Shown: positions 36,001 through 47,974 of the stretch, piece after piece
How the letters are laid out: each line of letters begins with the position of its first letter
How positions within the stretch are numbered: the first letter of the stretch is position 1
Source of the DNA: Strongylocentrotus purpuratus
Lineage: Eukaryota; Echinodermata; Echinoidea; Camarodonta; Strongylocentrotidae
Length of the DNA: 64,000 nucleotides
Assembly (NCBI RefSeq): GCF_000002235.5
Contig: NW_022145613.1
Coordinates: forward strand, 3,625,947 to 3,689,946
Reading direction: 5' to 3'
Translations under genes and position numbers: made by a program
Notes under the pieces: generated by a model
Database searches by the model: none
The model's input: only the letters and a program-made list of their open reading frames with translations
Told to the model about the DNA's origin: nothing

Positions 36001-39000
36001 AACAAAATGCTTATATTTTGAACAATTGCAAATAACCCGAAATATATTATAATAGAATTAAATAAAAAAAAGGTTGGCGAAAAGTTAAAATAAGTAAATC
36101 TGGCCGTCTAGTGAATTGGGACTTGAATTTGTTTGAAAGTTTTCACTGATTAAAAAGTAAATATTTATTGATTGTGAAAAAATAATTATTCCATAAGTCA
36201 AGTACCAGATAAACCTTCTTCAGCTTCTTAATATTACCTTTAATGAACAGAACCAGTTTCTGTTTTTAAAACTGGGGCAAAACTTAAAAACCGTCCATCG
36301 AGAACGTGATAGTGGGCACACTTAAAGTGGTGTTATATACCCCTTTGTGTTTTGTATTATGTGCTCTTTTGATGTATACATTGGCATGGATTGCATATCT
36401 TAATACAGATCAAGAAACAACCACCAATGAACCTTCAACGGAACGCACAAGAATGACAATAACACCTGCCACCCGTAAAGTTACAAGGAGTGATGAACAA
36501 GGTACAAACAATATACTTTAACTTTAAAATTAATGCTGATAATATTGTTCTTCTGGTACTACTGCGCCATGAGCGTCATACTTGACGGACCGAGGCCACC
36601 ATTGTTATTATTATCATTATTATTATTCATACAACTGCTGCTGTTGCTGTAGCTACTACATATTGTACTACTGCTACAACTACATTGGATTCAATGAATG
36701 TTCACTCTTCAAGTCATATACAACCTGTCTCACTGAGCCCCCGCCTCTACCCCAATCCCTTTCTCCCCACCCCTCCCCTCTCACTTTGCTTCTCTCTATA
36801 TCTCTCTTTCTTTCTTTCTTTCTTAAAGCCCCTCTAAAGTGTTGGGAGCCCAAACAATTTGATGGCAACATTTCACCTAAATTGTATCATAATGTGAAAT
36901 ACATGTAGGATGTCATTTAAAACATATTTCTGCAAGGGTTTTCAAAACAAATGTGTTTGAATTCGAATATTGATCAGAGAGTACAAAATTGAGGTTTTCT
37001 GCGTACAACAGAAACCCCCAAATTATGTATTCTTTTATTAATATTTGTCTTCAACACACTACAAAATCATTGCAGAAGTATGTCTTAAAGGTATAGACCA
37101 GTTTTGGAAACGTTCCTCTGTCAAAAAATGAAATGTAAGCTCTTATTACCAATCATGTAAAAGAATATGATTTGAATAATACGTGATGATACAAATTTTG
37201 CCGGGAAACCGCCTACTGATATATTTGGTAAGTTATTATATCCATCCGGACTGGATAGATATCGCGTAATCCCACATCTTTCTGTGTACAGTGCTTGTAA
37301 CTTTACTAAGACTGGGCCAAATTTCTTATCATTTTGATGATTCCAGAACCTTGCAGTACACACCAATACGTATATGCTAGATGATCAACCTTTTCTAATC
37401 GATTCCACAACGTTTCTTTCACAATCGCATGACCAGAACTGGTCTATACCTTTAAATGACATCCTCTTTCAAACTATGATACAATTCAAGCCTTCACATT
37501 TTTTTGCGAATTTGGGCACCCAACACTTAAGAGGGGCTTTAAAGTGACTCGGTATTCGGTAACATTGTTGAAGGTTGATGAAAAAAAAATTGCTTAATTT
37601 TTGTATAAAATGTTACTTACTATATTCCTACTACTATACTAACCCTCTTACATGCAAAAAATCCTGAACAAATTCTCAAACCACAAAGATATCTATGGTT
37701 TTCTTTGAAGGCGTCGATGTGAGGCACCCTCTAACATTGATTAACAGTAAATTCTCCCTACCATTTTTGAATTTTCCCAACCGTTTTTCCAGGAGAAAAA
37801 TACATAAAACAGGCTATAAGAATCTGTCAACACTTAACTGTCTGGAATGGAATGTAGAGCCATTTTATTGCTTTGTGACGATTTACATTCACCTAAAATG
37901 TAATTAATTGTCCTTGTCTTGATGCAGAACAGGCTTTGAAAAGTAGCAGAATAGAAGTAGAATAATATAGTTGGGAGAATTAAGGAATCGATCAGATCAG
38001 TTTTTCCCAATTTGTACCATGAATAATGATCCGTTTTCACTCAAATTTCCAGATTATCTTTAATTGTACATCCAGCATTGAAGTCACCTTAGCACCACTA
38101 TCTCTCATCTGATCAATGTTACAAAGTCCCTTTAATGCCTACTCCGTATGTTTTAATCAATATACGTGATTTGATTTCACTGTTATTAATTATTACGGAT
38201 CGGTAGTAGTCTTATCGTGTCTGCTTATACACTTTTCACAGTTTCTTTAATTAATAATATCTGGTTTCAGATTCAGATGACAAGAACATGGACATGAACA
38301 TGAATAGCTCCGGCGGCTCACAATCTGCATCTGGTAAGAGTTCAAAAGTGATGATGGATGATGATTTCGATAAGGATATAATCTCTGTATAATAATATAC
38401 GCTCTATATTTATAACCAACATCAGAGCTATTCACTTTTTATGTGCGTGTGTATTAAACATAGTAGAGTGTGTCCCCCCCCCCCCCCCCCCGCTGGTGGG
38501 TTAGTGACCCGCTCAAAGGGGTGTGCTCATTCGTGGCTTCATCATAATGATTTACTCCCTGTACTCGTATATAGACCAGGGGCCTTTCCCAAAAGTGTAT
38601 CCCTCCAATCCAACAAGATTTTACCCTTTCTATTATTTAGATTATCTAAACATGTTGGTTTCGTAGATTGTCGGTCTGGCATGTACCCAAAGTTACGTCA
38701 CCCTAACCGTATAAGAACCAGGTGTAGCCCCAAGAACCCCCTCCCCCCCCCCCCCCTCTCCCTTTAAAAAAAAAAGATCCCCAAAGTCGGGTCGATTATA
38801 CCCCTCTTGCCTATGGACCAAATTTTAATAAAATGAAAATGGTAGGCCTGAACTTAACAACACATGAAAAACCGTTTTTATCTTCAAAATATCCGTTGGG
38901 AAGACATTGGAAGTCACCCCCCCCCCCCCCCGCCCAGGTTAATACTTTTTTGTTTCTTATTCTTTTCCAGTTCCGATAGGAGCGTCTGCAGGGTCTGCTG

Positions 39001-39822
39001 GGATTGTTGCAGTCTCGGCAGCCTCTATAGCTGCGTACATCAATAAAAAGAGAAAAGCAGGGTAGGTATAATGGCGTCAATATATTACCACCTTGTATAC
39101 GCAATCCATGTAAGTCCAAAATAATCACTGTACAGGTTGGGAATTTTGTCAAGGTAATTTATCAGTAAATAGACAAGAAAACATCGATAAACAGGTCACA
39201 CAGCGGCCTACAGGGAGATTAAGTTCAAGTTTCGTAAATGTCCCAACTGTCCCAAGTCCTAATAATATTTTTAAAAGAAAAGAAGAGACTGAAACACAAG
39301 GTCTAAATATATGGAACATTGATTGATAAGTTTGATAATTTATTTGTGGTATTTAATTGAGGCCCTATTTCCTTTTATTTATGCAGGTCTAAATCCAAGA
39401 GCGTTCCGAACAACGAAGAGCCGAGTGAGAATTCAGTCACCGAAGTGACCGAACCAGCCGATGATGTCCGAAAGGATCCGAAACAGTCCGAACTCGATCA
39501 AAGTTCACCGAATGATACACCTCACTCTGGACTCATAGAAAATGACTACAAAGTTTTCGATGATTCATCACATGATAACCCTGCATTCGACGACGACATT
39601 CTGCAATTCACAACGATTACGATCTACCATGAAATAATCCCGTATCCATTCCCCATCGGTCATGAACATAGCGGTGAACACCAAGAAGCCGGAGAGATGA
39701 TTGATAATGTTCTGTACGAACCTGCTGATAACCAAACGATACAGACGGGTTTTGCAATTCAAAACTGCTCTGACATAACACAAGATTCTGTCGATATCCA
39801 TTACTCAGACGTTGAATTATAG
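30093..39822 (+). CDS. Receptor B: SRCR-WSC-sushi membrane protein, shortened tail
   Basis: Tandem paralogue of receptor A with the same nine-exon plan and intron phases: 30093-30174, 32267-32518, 33018-33089, 34439-34750, 35731-35913, 36409-36501, 38271-38333, 38971-39061 and 39387-39822, about 527 residues. The order is: signal peptide (MKASYFILVVFLKLC); SRCR-like domain (28-135, GRVEV, WVCEELGYLNA, GVIC); WSC with eight Cys (136-239, GYLGCYQI, TCYCL); sushi (240-300, [12 protein letters not shown] to VPTC); Thr-rich stalk; membrane segment (about 353-375, Ala/Ser-rich); and cytoplasmic tail. The sushi exon is nearly identical to that of A, and the SRCR and WSC exons have diverged more. The tail keeps one good LYEP motif (EMIDNVLYEPADN) and one degraded copy (GLIENDYK). 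It stops about 170 residues before the position where A ends. Residues IFSIDK/IFSIDN in exon 2 come from an 18-nt tandem duplication. Confidence 0.82.
30735..31640 (-). mobile_element. LINE ORF2 C-terminal fragment in receptor B intron 1
   Basis: Read on the minus strand, it encodes LRWFQFKVLQRILYTNDLLF, then a Cys/His knuckle (VVHLLCDCTHVKHIWDRL), and a tail ending near IANSNRRNNKFTRKWFQF. This is the zf-RVT region and C-terminus of a LINE of the same broad type as 23520-26069. Frame changes are present, so it is a decayed 5'-truncated copy. Confidence 0.7.
33411..34002. mobile_element. TTAA-flanked inverted-repeat element, family 3 (copy 1)
   Basis: Starts ttaaagggactttgtaacat and ends atgttaccgagtcacttt aa. 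About 592 bp, non-coding, in intron 3 of receptor B. The same element lies in opposite orientation at 37539-38135. Confidence 0.85.
34215..34430. mobile_element. Partial family 1 element beside the WSC exon
   Basis: gtcccatatacatctttctg through caatgcaatcgcattac aligns with the right half of the elements at 6169-6552 and 37085-37455. It abuts the acceptor of exon 4 of receptor B, so its 3' end may supply part of the polypyrimidine tract. Confidence 0.7.
37085..37455. mobile_element. TTAA-flanked inverted-repeat element, family 1 (copy 2)
   Basis: Starts ttaaaggtatagaccagttt and ends ccagaactggtctataccttt aa. TTAA at both ends; 371 bp; non-coding. Best-preserved family 1 copy; intron 6 of receptor B. 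Confidence 0.88.
37539..38135. mobile_element. TTAA-flanked inverted-repeat element, family 3 (copy 2)
   Basis: Inverted copy of 33411-34002, starting ttaaagtgactcggtattcg and ending gttacaaagtcccttt aa. About 597 bp; intron 6 of receptor B, 84 bp after a family 1 copy. Confidence 0.85.
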
Positions 39823-40097
39823 TCCAATTTCAGACACGGGACCAAGATAGTGCGACATCCACCCACAACCTGCCCATTCTCCGCCGCGAAGCAATGTAGA
39901 TGATAACGACGCTGGGCCTGGGCCCGGTAAAACTGACCTCGCGACTGCATGCTGAAGGTCCAAGAATTGATGTCAGCACCGAAAATACACCTGAATATGC
40001 GACAGTCAACGAGGGCTATGAATCGGAAGGAGATTCTGACAATTCTGCCGCTGTGGGGCAAACATCCTTCCCAAATTACGCTTCTGTTCATAAATAG
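39823..40097 (+). pseudogene. Relic of the lost C-terminal tail of receptor B
   Basis: After the receptor B stop, the DNA still resembles the end of receptor A. The frame ending at 40097 gives TPEYATVNEG and SAAVGQTSFPNYASVHK, matching [18 protein letters not shown] at the end of A. It is out of frame with the receptor B ORF and has other stops, so it is not translated from the predicted transcript. It would be part of the 3' UTR. Confidence 0.65.
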
Positions 40098-40575
40098 CGA
40101 TAAATAGTGAGTTCTCTCACTGGATTTAATGCTGATTCTGTTCTGGATTCAGAATTACGCTTATAACAATTATTGTAAGCACTTTAAAATATATCGTACA
40201 TGTATAATATATAATCATGTTAACCCTAGTTATCGCATTCTTGTAAGTAAACAATGTTCGGACAGCTACACGACACACTTGCTCCAGCGACATTTGCTTC
40301 CTGGTAATTTCCTATAATAATCGAATACCTAACTTCTACCCTGGACCCAACACTAAACCTAACATTAACGCCAAAGGTAAACCATATCTAAATTCCATTT
40401 ACATCATTTAAGGGACTTATTTATAGCCCTACTTTTGGGTCGAGAGGAGATCAAATGTCTTCTTTAAGGAAATTATGGTTTGATGAATTAAAAGAAATAC
40501 ACGATTTTTACCTTTTCTTGTTTATATGATTACACCCTTACAAAATTTAAAGACCACTTTGATGAAAATCAATAT

Positions 40576-41114
40576 TTAAAGGTACTATGTCCCATTTGCA
40601 GGCCAAAAAAATGAAAAAGTTAAATTCCAACTGCATTTGAAAGATAATACTAATTTAGAACTTCCCTAAAAAAGGTGGGGCTTGAAAATGTCTTCAAGTG
40701 GGAAAATAACAACTATTCGTTGTCAAATCGACTTTAAGGCTATAGAGCCCAAAAGTAATAGTCTTGATTTTCAGACAATAACCGAATGGTCATACGTTTT
40801 ATGCTGCGCAAAGATTCAATCAGTTTAATCTTGGCCATCACAAGAAGTGGGTTATTGATGTAGACAAATGCTCATGTACCCTTTACAACTCTTTTCATGT
40901 ATGTTATTACCAAAGAAGAAAAAAAAGCCAGTCAGTCACTCAATAGTGTCTGACAGTAGAGTCTAGCAAGTAAATGGGTTTCCTTGCATAATTTGAATAT
41001 GAGGACACTGCTAACGTTTAAATTTCACAGATAGGACGTACATGACATATTTATAATTCCTGCAAAGTTCTACAGAATTTGAGGTTGGCTGCAAAAGGGA
41101 CATAGTACCTTTAA
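40576..41114. mobile_element. TTAA-flanked inverted-repeat element, family 2 (copy 2)
   Basis: Starts ttaaaggtactatgtcccat and ends gggacatagtaccttt aa; TTAA at both ends; 539 bp. Reverse complement of the copy at 17838-18368 over its whole length, with scattered differences. Confidence 0.88.
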
Positions 41115-42544
41115 TCAAGAGCTAGATCAATTATCCTCTTGGGCATTGTGTTATACTGCCCTCTTTAGATATTTTCACGGGTGTTGCGTGGTGTTTGGAA
41201 ATCACTTATATTCGGCCGACTCACATATCCCAGGGGCAATTCCAAACACCAAGTGGATTTCTAATGCTCTAATCCATATCATATCCATATATTCGTAATT
41301 GTGGGAGAAAAAATTGTTGTCCAGTGATAATAAATTGTGAGAAAGAAATATTCTGTGCCGTTAATTTGGTATTTGTCTTTATTTAAAAAAAAACAATGTA
41401 TGCTACATGCCTAGCGTTGGGTTCGGAATATCTGTTGAAAGTAGAAAGGGTAATTGTGCAATTTGATAGTTTTTATTGTAAGATTCATTCAATTCAGTCG
41501 GCAAACAAAATACACGTGTAAATTAAAGAGGATTAAACGATTTGTCAGATTTAATTGATGTTACGTGTGACAAGTGGGAATTTGAAGTTTACGCTTTATG
41601 TACAAATAAATTGGTACGTAATATTCTAATCGTTTGAATCGACCTTCTCTTGAATGCCATAATGAATTGGGTTTTCCGATAAGCAGTTTGTATAGTGAGA
41701 GTGACTTTTATAAAGAAGATTAATTTCGGTTTAAATTGGTTGATAAAGTCTCTGAGAAATATAGGAAAATGCCAATATTCTGCCAATATTTGTCAAACCT
41801 ACTGATCCCAAATTAAAAGCAGAAATGTGTATCAAACGTGTGAGTTGAAAATATTGTTGTATTTCATTTTTTAGGAGGTGTAACTCCTATTTCAACGGCT
41901 TGATATATAAAAGCTTATGTATAAGTTGCATGAATAAGTTCATTGGGCATTTTGGGTCGAGATAGGAGTTGGAGGGCTCGAATTATCTTCATTTCACGCT
42001 GACTTCCCTTTCCGCTAGGCTTTCTTTCTCCCGCCCTCGCACACACACACACACACGCATACATGTAAACGCCTTCAATCGGGGAGGTAGGCAAAACACC
42101 ATGAAACTGTGGAGGTAATAAATATAGGCTTTATAAGCAATATTTTATCAAATTTGAGGAAAGAAAATCACAATAAGCCCATTCCAATGTCAAAAGATAC
42201 TAAAAAACGTTTACTTCTTCTTACACATGATTCGTCTGAATTTGAGCTATGAAAGTGCGGTGTCTGCATCTAGTCATTGTCAATCGGGGAAGTAGGCATA
42301 AGACCTAGCAAACGTGGAGTTTGTCGATTTTTATCTTTTCCTTGTAAACTTCGAATTAACTCATGCAAAAAAGGATATTATTATGTTTGCTTGTATTTAA
42401 AACAATGAAGGCAATACTGTCTTTCAAATCTTAATTTCCACAATATAATATCAATCTTAGAAACAAGAGTTATGGTCAACAGTTGACCGTTGTGTATCAT
42501 GTAAAAAGTCTTGATAAATATGATCTTGATTTACTGTATGGAAG

Positions 42545-43065
42545 CCAGTGGCGGATCCAGCCGGCGGGAAGAGGGGGGGGGGGGGGCCAATCCGTGAGAA
42601 AATATTAGTTGCGACTCAGCCGTCGGTGAATAAGCGGGGGGGGGGGGGGGGGTAGGAAGCATTTTTTTGGGGTGCAATTTTTCAGGAAATATTTTGCGCC
42701 GACTTAGTCAGCCGGTGAATAAGCGGGGGGGGGGGGGGGGGGATGAGACCACTATTTTTTTGTGTGACCTAATTCGTGAGATTTTGTTGTTGTTGACCCG
42801 TCACCCCCCCCCCCCCCCCGTGGATCCACGCCTGCAGAGGATCCAGCCGGCGTCAATGGGGGGGGGGTAGCCAAATCTTAATACAAAATTTAGTGCCGTC
42901 TCAGCCGGCCGGCGAATAAGCGGGGGGGGGGGGGGGGGATGGGGCGCTTTTGTTTTTTGTTTTATAAAGGTTAACTTTACGTTATTATCCTTTTTTTTTA
43001 TCGTTTTGGGGGGCTGGGGGGGGGGGGCCGGGCCGGAAAAATCGCTACGTGGATCCGCCCCTGAT
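42545..43065. repeat. GGATCC-ended element with tandem poly-G modules
   Basis: Outer ends are agtggcggatccag and tggatccgcccctg, an inverted pair. Inside are four or five modules of cagccggtgaataagc followed by 14-18 G, plus one inverted module with a C run and tggatcc. Such GGATCC-ended, poly-G elements look like non-autonomous DNA repeats. Confidence 0.7.
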
Positions 43066-43917
43066 GGAAGCCATTACAAATGTAATCCTAGGAATCCCAA
43101 CATCAGTTCCACTTACTCAGGTTCAATAAAAATGTTGGCTTAGCTTTTATCAGTGTCAAGAGATCAAGGTAATTTAAAGGGATTGCCCATGAACTGTCAC
43201 ACTATATTGTGTGGCTCAGAAAGAAAGAAAACTGGATATTTCCAATTACAATGACATAATGACTCAAAGTTGATGATCTTGACATCATTTTTTATCATTT
43301 CGAAAAAGAATGATCTTCTTAATGAAGTAAGAATTAGGTCAATGATGAAGTTGTAATTGTAGATCCCAGGTGTTCCGTTCTTTCTAGCCCCCCCCCCCCC
43401 CCCCCCCATGTATATAAAAACCATTATTCTATCATAGGGATATTTTTGTTTTCGGGGGGAGGGGGAAGATTTCGGCAATTCAAGGAAAGAATACAATTCA
43501 TATTTGTAAATGTTTTTAAATTAATCGTTATCACTAGTGGTATAGAGTATGGATTAATATCATTGCTTCTTTGTATGAGATTCCTTTTGTTCTCTTACTA
43601 TCATCAAAATATGTTTGTAACATTTATTCTTTTCTTATACATGTTTGCATTTTGACGTATCGACTTGTGAAAATGTTATGTTTTGTGAATAACGTTTATG
43701 TCTTTTGAAGAAAGAAGACACATATACAAAATAAAGATTGAGCTTGTTTGTACTATATTGCGTACTGATATGTCTTCATTATTTTAACTGTAAGGAATCA
43801 CTATATCGCAAATGATGTTACAGTGCTTGCACACGTTGAAATTATTAATAGATAAGCTGGGAAAGATATAATGAAGGAAATTAACTTTAATAATTCCACT
43901 GTACGTACCAACGGAAC

Positions 43918-44132
43918 TTAATGACACCACCACACAAAAAGTTTGCAAAACTTTCTCCTGTGCTCCTCTCTTTCTCTCTCTCTAACTATATCTTCATTCA
44001 ATTTAAGGACGAAACTGTCATCTTTTTCAACATGTTTTAACAATTCCTCGATCAATGTGGTATCAAACCACTTTCCCTGAATATTTTCTTTCCTTTCATC
44101 CTCGAATTCTATTAAATTCTTTAACACACCTC
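43918..44132 (-). other. Exon-like ORF, acidic/charged, unrecognised
   Basis: A good acceptor (atgtttgcag) precedes an open frame beginning GGVLKNLIEFEDERKENI and continuing through KWFDTTLIEELLKHVEKDD to a TAA. The composition is protein-like (helix-forming, charged), unlike the flanking DNA. No donor, start or neighbouring exon was found, so it may be a gene fragment, an orphan exon or chance. Confidence 0.3.
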
Positions 44133-45689
44133 CTGCAAACATATACATACTTGCCACTATAAAATTGGATATAATTACAGTTTTAAAACTATGCAGTATT
44201 ATCTAGCAAATCATTTTCTTTCTTAATTTTAAAATATGACTTATGTTAAAGAGGGAAAACAAAAATCACAGAATTATCATGTTATTTCTATAAATATCTC
44301 ATACACCAGCAGGTGTATTGTACTACAGAGGAAAAAGACGAGATAGAATCAAATAAATGCCAATTGTAATAAACAATAGTTTATCTTCTTTGAATTTCTG
44401 TAAAATATACTTTATTTCGATACAATTATTTGACAGTCTTCAAAGGCACATGCAAATCATGAAATTTACAAGAGACAAGTTTAACACGTCCAGCGATGAT
44501 ATGCAATTAGGAGTTAAGTCCGAACGTGTACATAAAAAGGGCATTAGTACCAATCAATACAATTGAACCACAGGAATTGCACCACATTTGCAAAAATCTA
44601 CAGATTAAACATGCATGTAGTAGAAAAATGTCTTATAATTGTGATTACGAATAAAGAATTATTTCTAACATCACCTGGGTAAAAGAATGGTGCAATATTG
44701 TGAAGTTGACATTGCCACAGAAAATGAGGTTAGAATACAAACGAAGGCAAAATAGATGATATTGATATCATTTACTTGGAGAATTGATCAACTCAGCCTA
44801 CGCATATTTCATGATTTCTTTGAGGTCTTGTTAAAATAACAGATCATATTACTGTTCATTCTTGGCCGGCCATCCTTAATTTATACACATGTATAGTATA
44901 TTTGTGTGTTTGGAATGATATGAAAGGTTGAGGCATAAAATGAATTCTGCCACTTAAATAAATGGGGTTTACTACCGCAAAATCCCCAGGGATTCTAAAA
45001 AAAATCTAGAATTCTAAAACCTAAAAACAAAACCCACCTCAAACCATAACAAGAAATTAAGCAACCAATTAATGAAAACAAAAGATAACATCTGTAACAA
45101 CTTTGAACAACATAACTCATAACTAGAAATGAAGAAAAAAGAGCCCACTGCTGTAAACACACAGCAAGAAAGCCAAAAGCCCTCTCTTGGATCCAGGCAA
45201 ACAAAGTCTCCTTGAATATTAAACAAAAAAAATAATTAAATGTTATTTAGCAATACTCCCATCAGCCATAATTGAACGCTTTACAAAAAATGATGCTTTA
45301 CACACATACCAAACACGACATGCAACACGTACAAACTATCATCCTCCCTAACCAGGGCAGTTTTCGCCATAAAAACTATTTCATACACAGGACCAAACTA
45401 CTGAAGCACCATTGATCCGAATCTCAAATAGCTTAAGAACTGTTGCAGCTTTAAAAAACATATCAAATTGTTAGTATTAAATTTGTACATGTAATGCACA
45501 AGTATACTATTTTTTTCTGGACTGTGACTCCCGACCTTGAATATTCTATTCTAAAAACTTCCTTTTCTCTCTCCTCATTCTTCTCCTGACCCCCATGCTT
45601 TACCTTCCCTTCCTAGTTCTCTTCTTTCTTACATCCATCATCCATATCATTTCATTGTTTTATCTGTATACTCTGATTTTGTATCATCA

Positions 45690-45835
45690 TACTTCTACCT
45701 TATAATGAATGACACTGTGTCAACATTATTTTGAGGAACTTAAATTCTACAAGCTATGCTTTTGATTAAGTTCCTTTTTTCACATGTAATTTCGAAATTA
45801 TTTAGTGTGAAATAAATGAAACTAAACTGAAACTG
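45690..45835 (+). mobile_element. Possible LINE 3' tail ending in (TGAAAC)n
   Basis: Ends gaaataaatgaaactaaact gaaactgaa, a short terminal tandem repeat typical of CR1/L2-type LINE tails. No coding part was recognised. Confidence 0.4.
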
Positions 45836-46823
45836 AAGGTCAAGAGTCACTACTGCTCTCTAAGAAAATAGCAGCCCCTAGGTAGAGTACTAGCACACCA
45901 CACAGTTTGCTAGAAAGTCCTGATTTATATACCATTTTATTTTCTTTTGTTGTAAAATCATGTGATACATATAAATATGAATGCGTTAGTATTTGAGGGA
46001 TAATTCCCTTTTCAGTCTGACAAAATTAATAATATCCATTTTTCCAAGTTTCTCAAATATTATATATGAATATTTGTCAGTGGTAACAATAGTACATTCC
46101 AAAGATACCATTTAACATGATGGAGTTTGATTTGGGGGCAAAATGGATGTAAAAGATTCCAGATATTAGTTTGATGAACATAATTACGTAGAGTTTAACA
46201 GTACCTAAGGTTAAAAAAGCTACACAGCATATCTGTTTTTTACATTCCTATCATAGCATCATCATTAGTTGTGTGCTATACATTTAACACAAATCTGACG
46301 CAATACAAATTTGTTGGAGAAGCCAACTTTTGAACAATGATGAAGAATGAAGGAGAACTCACTGACATCACAAATCCCCCCCCCCAAAAAAAAAGGGACC
46401 AGGGATGAAATTGAATCAGCAAGAAGTAAGGTGAATCATATTAATATTGTAGGTTTATATGATTATACTGGAACCAACCCTTTATTATAGCCCTTTTTAT
46501 TTGTTTTGTTGCAAAGGTATTACAAAAAAAAAAGGTTTTGGGTCCCCGACCCCCATCACAACTAATTATTCACATTACAACCATCATCTATAGTCTAGTG
46601 CTTAAACACTAAATTGACATATTTTATGTATGTGGGAAATCTGAGAATAATATTCAGATCTGTTCATATTAATTCACAACAAACATACATTCGGTTTACT
46701 TTTTAAAGGGGGCACTGATCATTGACTCCCCCTCTATTTTTTGCCACAATTATACTAAATCTGCAGAAACTACTGCATTGCTAATTAAACAAAAGTGTAC
46801 AAATTCTATCTCTACACTATCCC

Positions 46824-47974
46824 ATATTAATGGCTTGTACTAAACACTCAGGTCGCGGCTCGTTTGGCCATTTAAACAAAATGGTGTCTTCAAATCGGTT
46901 TTTAAGGGGGAAAATATTATTTCAAATTAGTGACTGTTTTTACACTCAGGTCGCGGCTCGCTGGGCCATTTATTCAATGATGTCTTCAAAGGGGATGCGT
47001 GGGGAAATTTTCTTAAAAAAGAAGTTGGAAGTTGTGATTATTATTTTTTTAATGATAGACAAATAAGAAGATTAGAATTAAGGCTGGCATTGGGAAAGAC
47101 AAAATACTAGGTGATTAAAGTGGATTTTAGAGAAAGTGTAATACTACAAGGGAAATGAACTGTATATTTGATAGAAACAAGGAATAATGGATAGAATGAG
47201 AAGATGAATTGTGGGAAATTAAGAACTAACAAGAGAGGATTACATAAACAAAGAATGAAAGAAAACAAATATTTAATAAAAAGGGAATTGAAAGAATTCA
47301 TTGGCCAGATTTAACAGTGATAAAGATATAAAGAAAAGAGTGGAGGAAATAAAGATTTACATGATAGAAAAAAGATGAGAAATAAAGGGGTAGAATAAAA
47401 TTTAGAAAGAATATTTTTTAAAGACTGACAAATATGAAAATAAAGCGAGGAATAAAATTTGATAGGATATTACAAGGAATGATGGAAATATTCATTTCAT
47501 TCTTTCATTCTTTGTTTTTGTATTCCTCTCTTGGTAGTTCTTAATTTCCCACAATTCATCTTCTCACTGTATCCATTCTTCCTTGTTTCTATCATATTAA
47601 TAGATCATATACCTATGTACTATTACACTTTATCTAAAATCCACTTTACCCACCTAGTATATTTGTCTTTCCCGATGTCAGCCTTAATTATAATCTTCTT
47701 ATTTGTCTATCATTGAACAAAAAACCATCACAACTTACAACTTCGTTTTTAAAGTAAATTTCCCCACGCATCCCCTTTGAAGACATCATTGAAAAAATGG
47801 CCCAGCGAGCCGCGACCCGAGTGTAAAAACAGTCGCTAATTTGAAATAAGATTTCCCCCTTATATTAAAAAGCCGATTTGAAGACACTTAAAAAAAGATG
47901 GCCAAACGAGCCGTGACCCGAGTGTTTTTCAGCGCGCCGCGACCCGAGTGTTTAGTACAACCCCATAATAATAT
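46824..47974. mobile_element. Fold-back element with CACTCAGGTCGCGGCTCG motifs
   Basis: Two arms of about 440-480 bp (46824-47275 and 47495-47974) are reverse complements around a purine-rich spacer of about 220 bp. Each arm carries two or three copies of the motif cactcaggtcgcggctcg near its outer end, spaced about 85-90 bp apart in the left arm. No coding frame. Ends are ttgtactaaacactcagg and gagtgtttagtacaa. Confidence 0.85.

Noticed and set aside
44995-45226. Two overlapping hydrophobic minus-strand ORFs
   Set aside because: Different frames of the same T-rich DNA; no splice sites or homology supports either.
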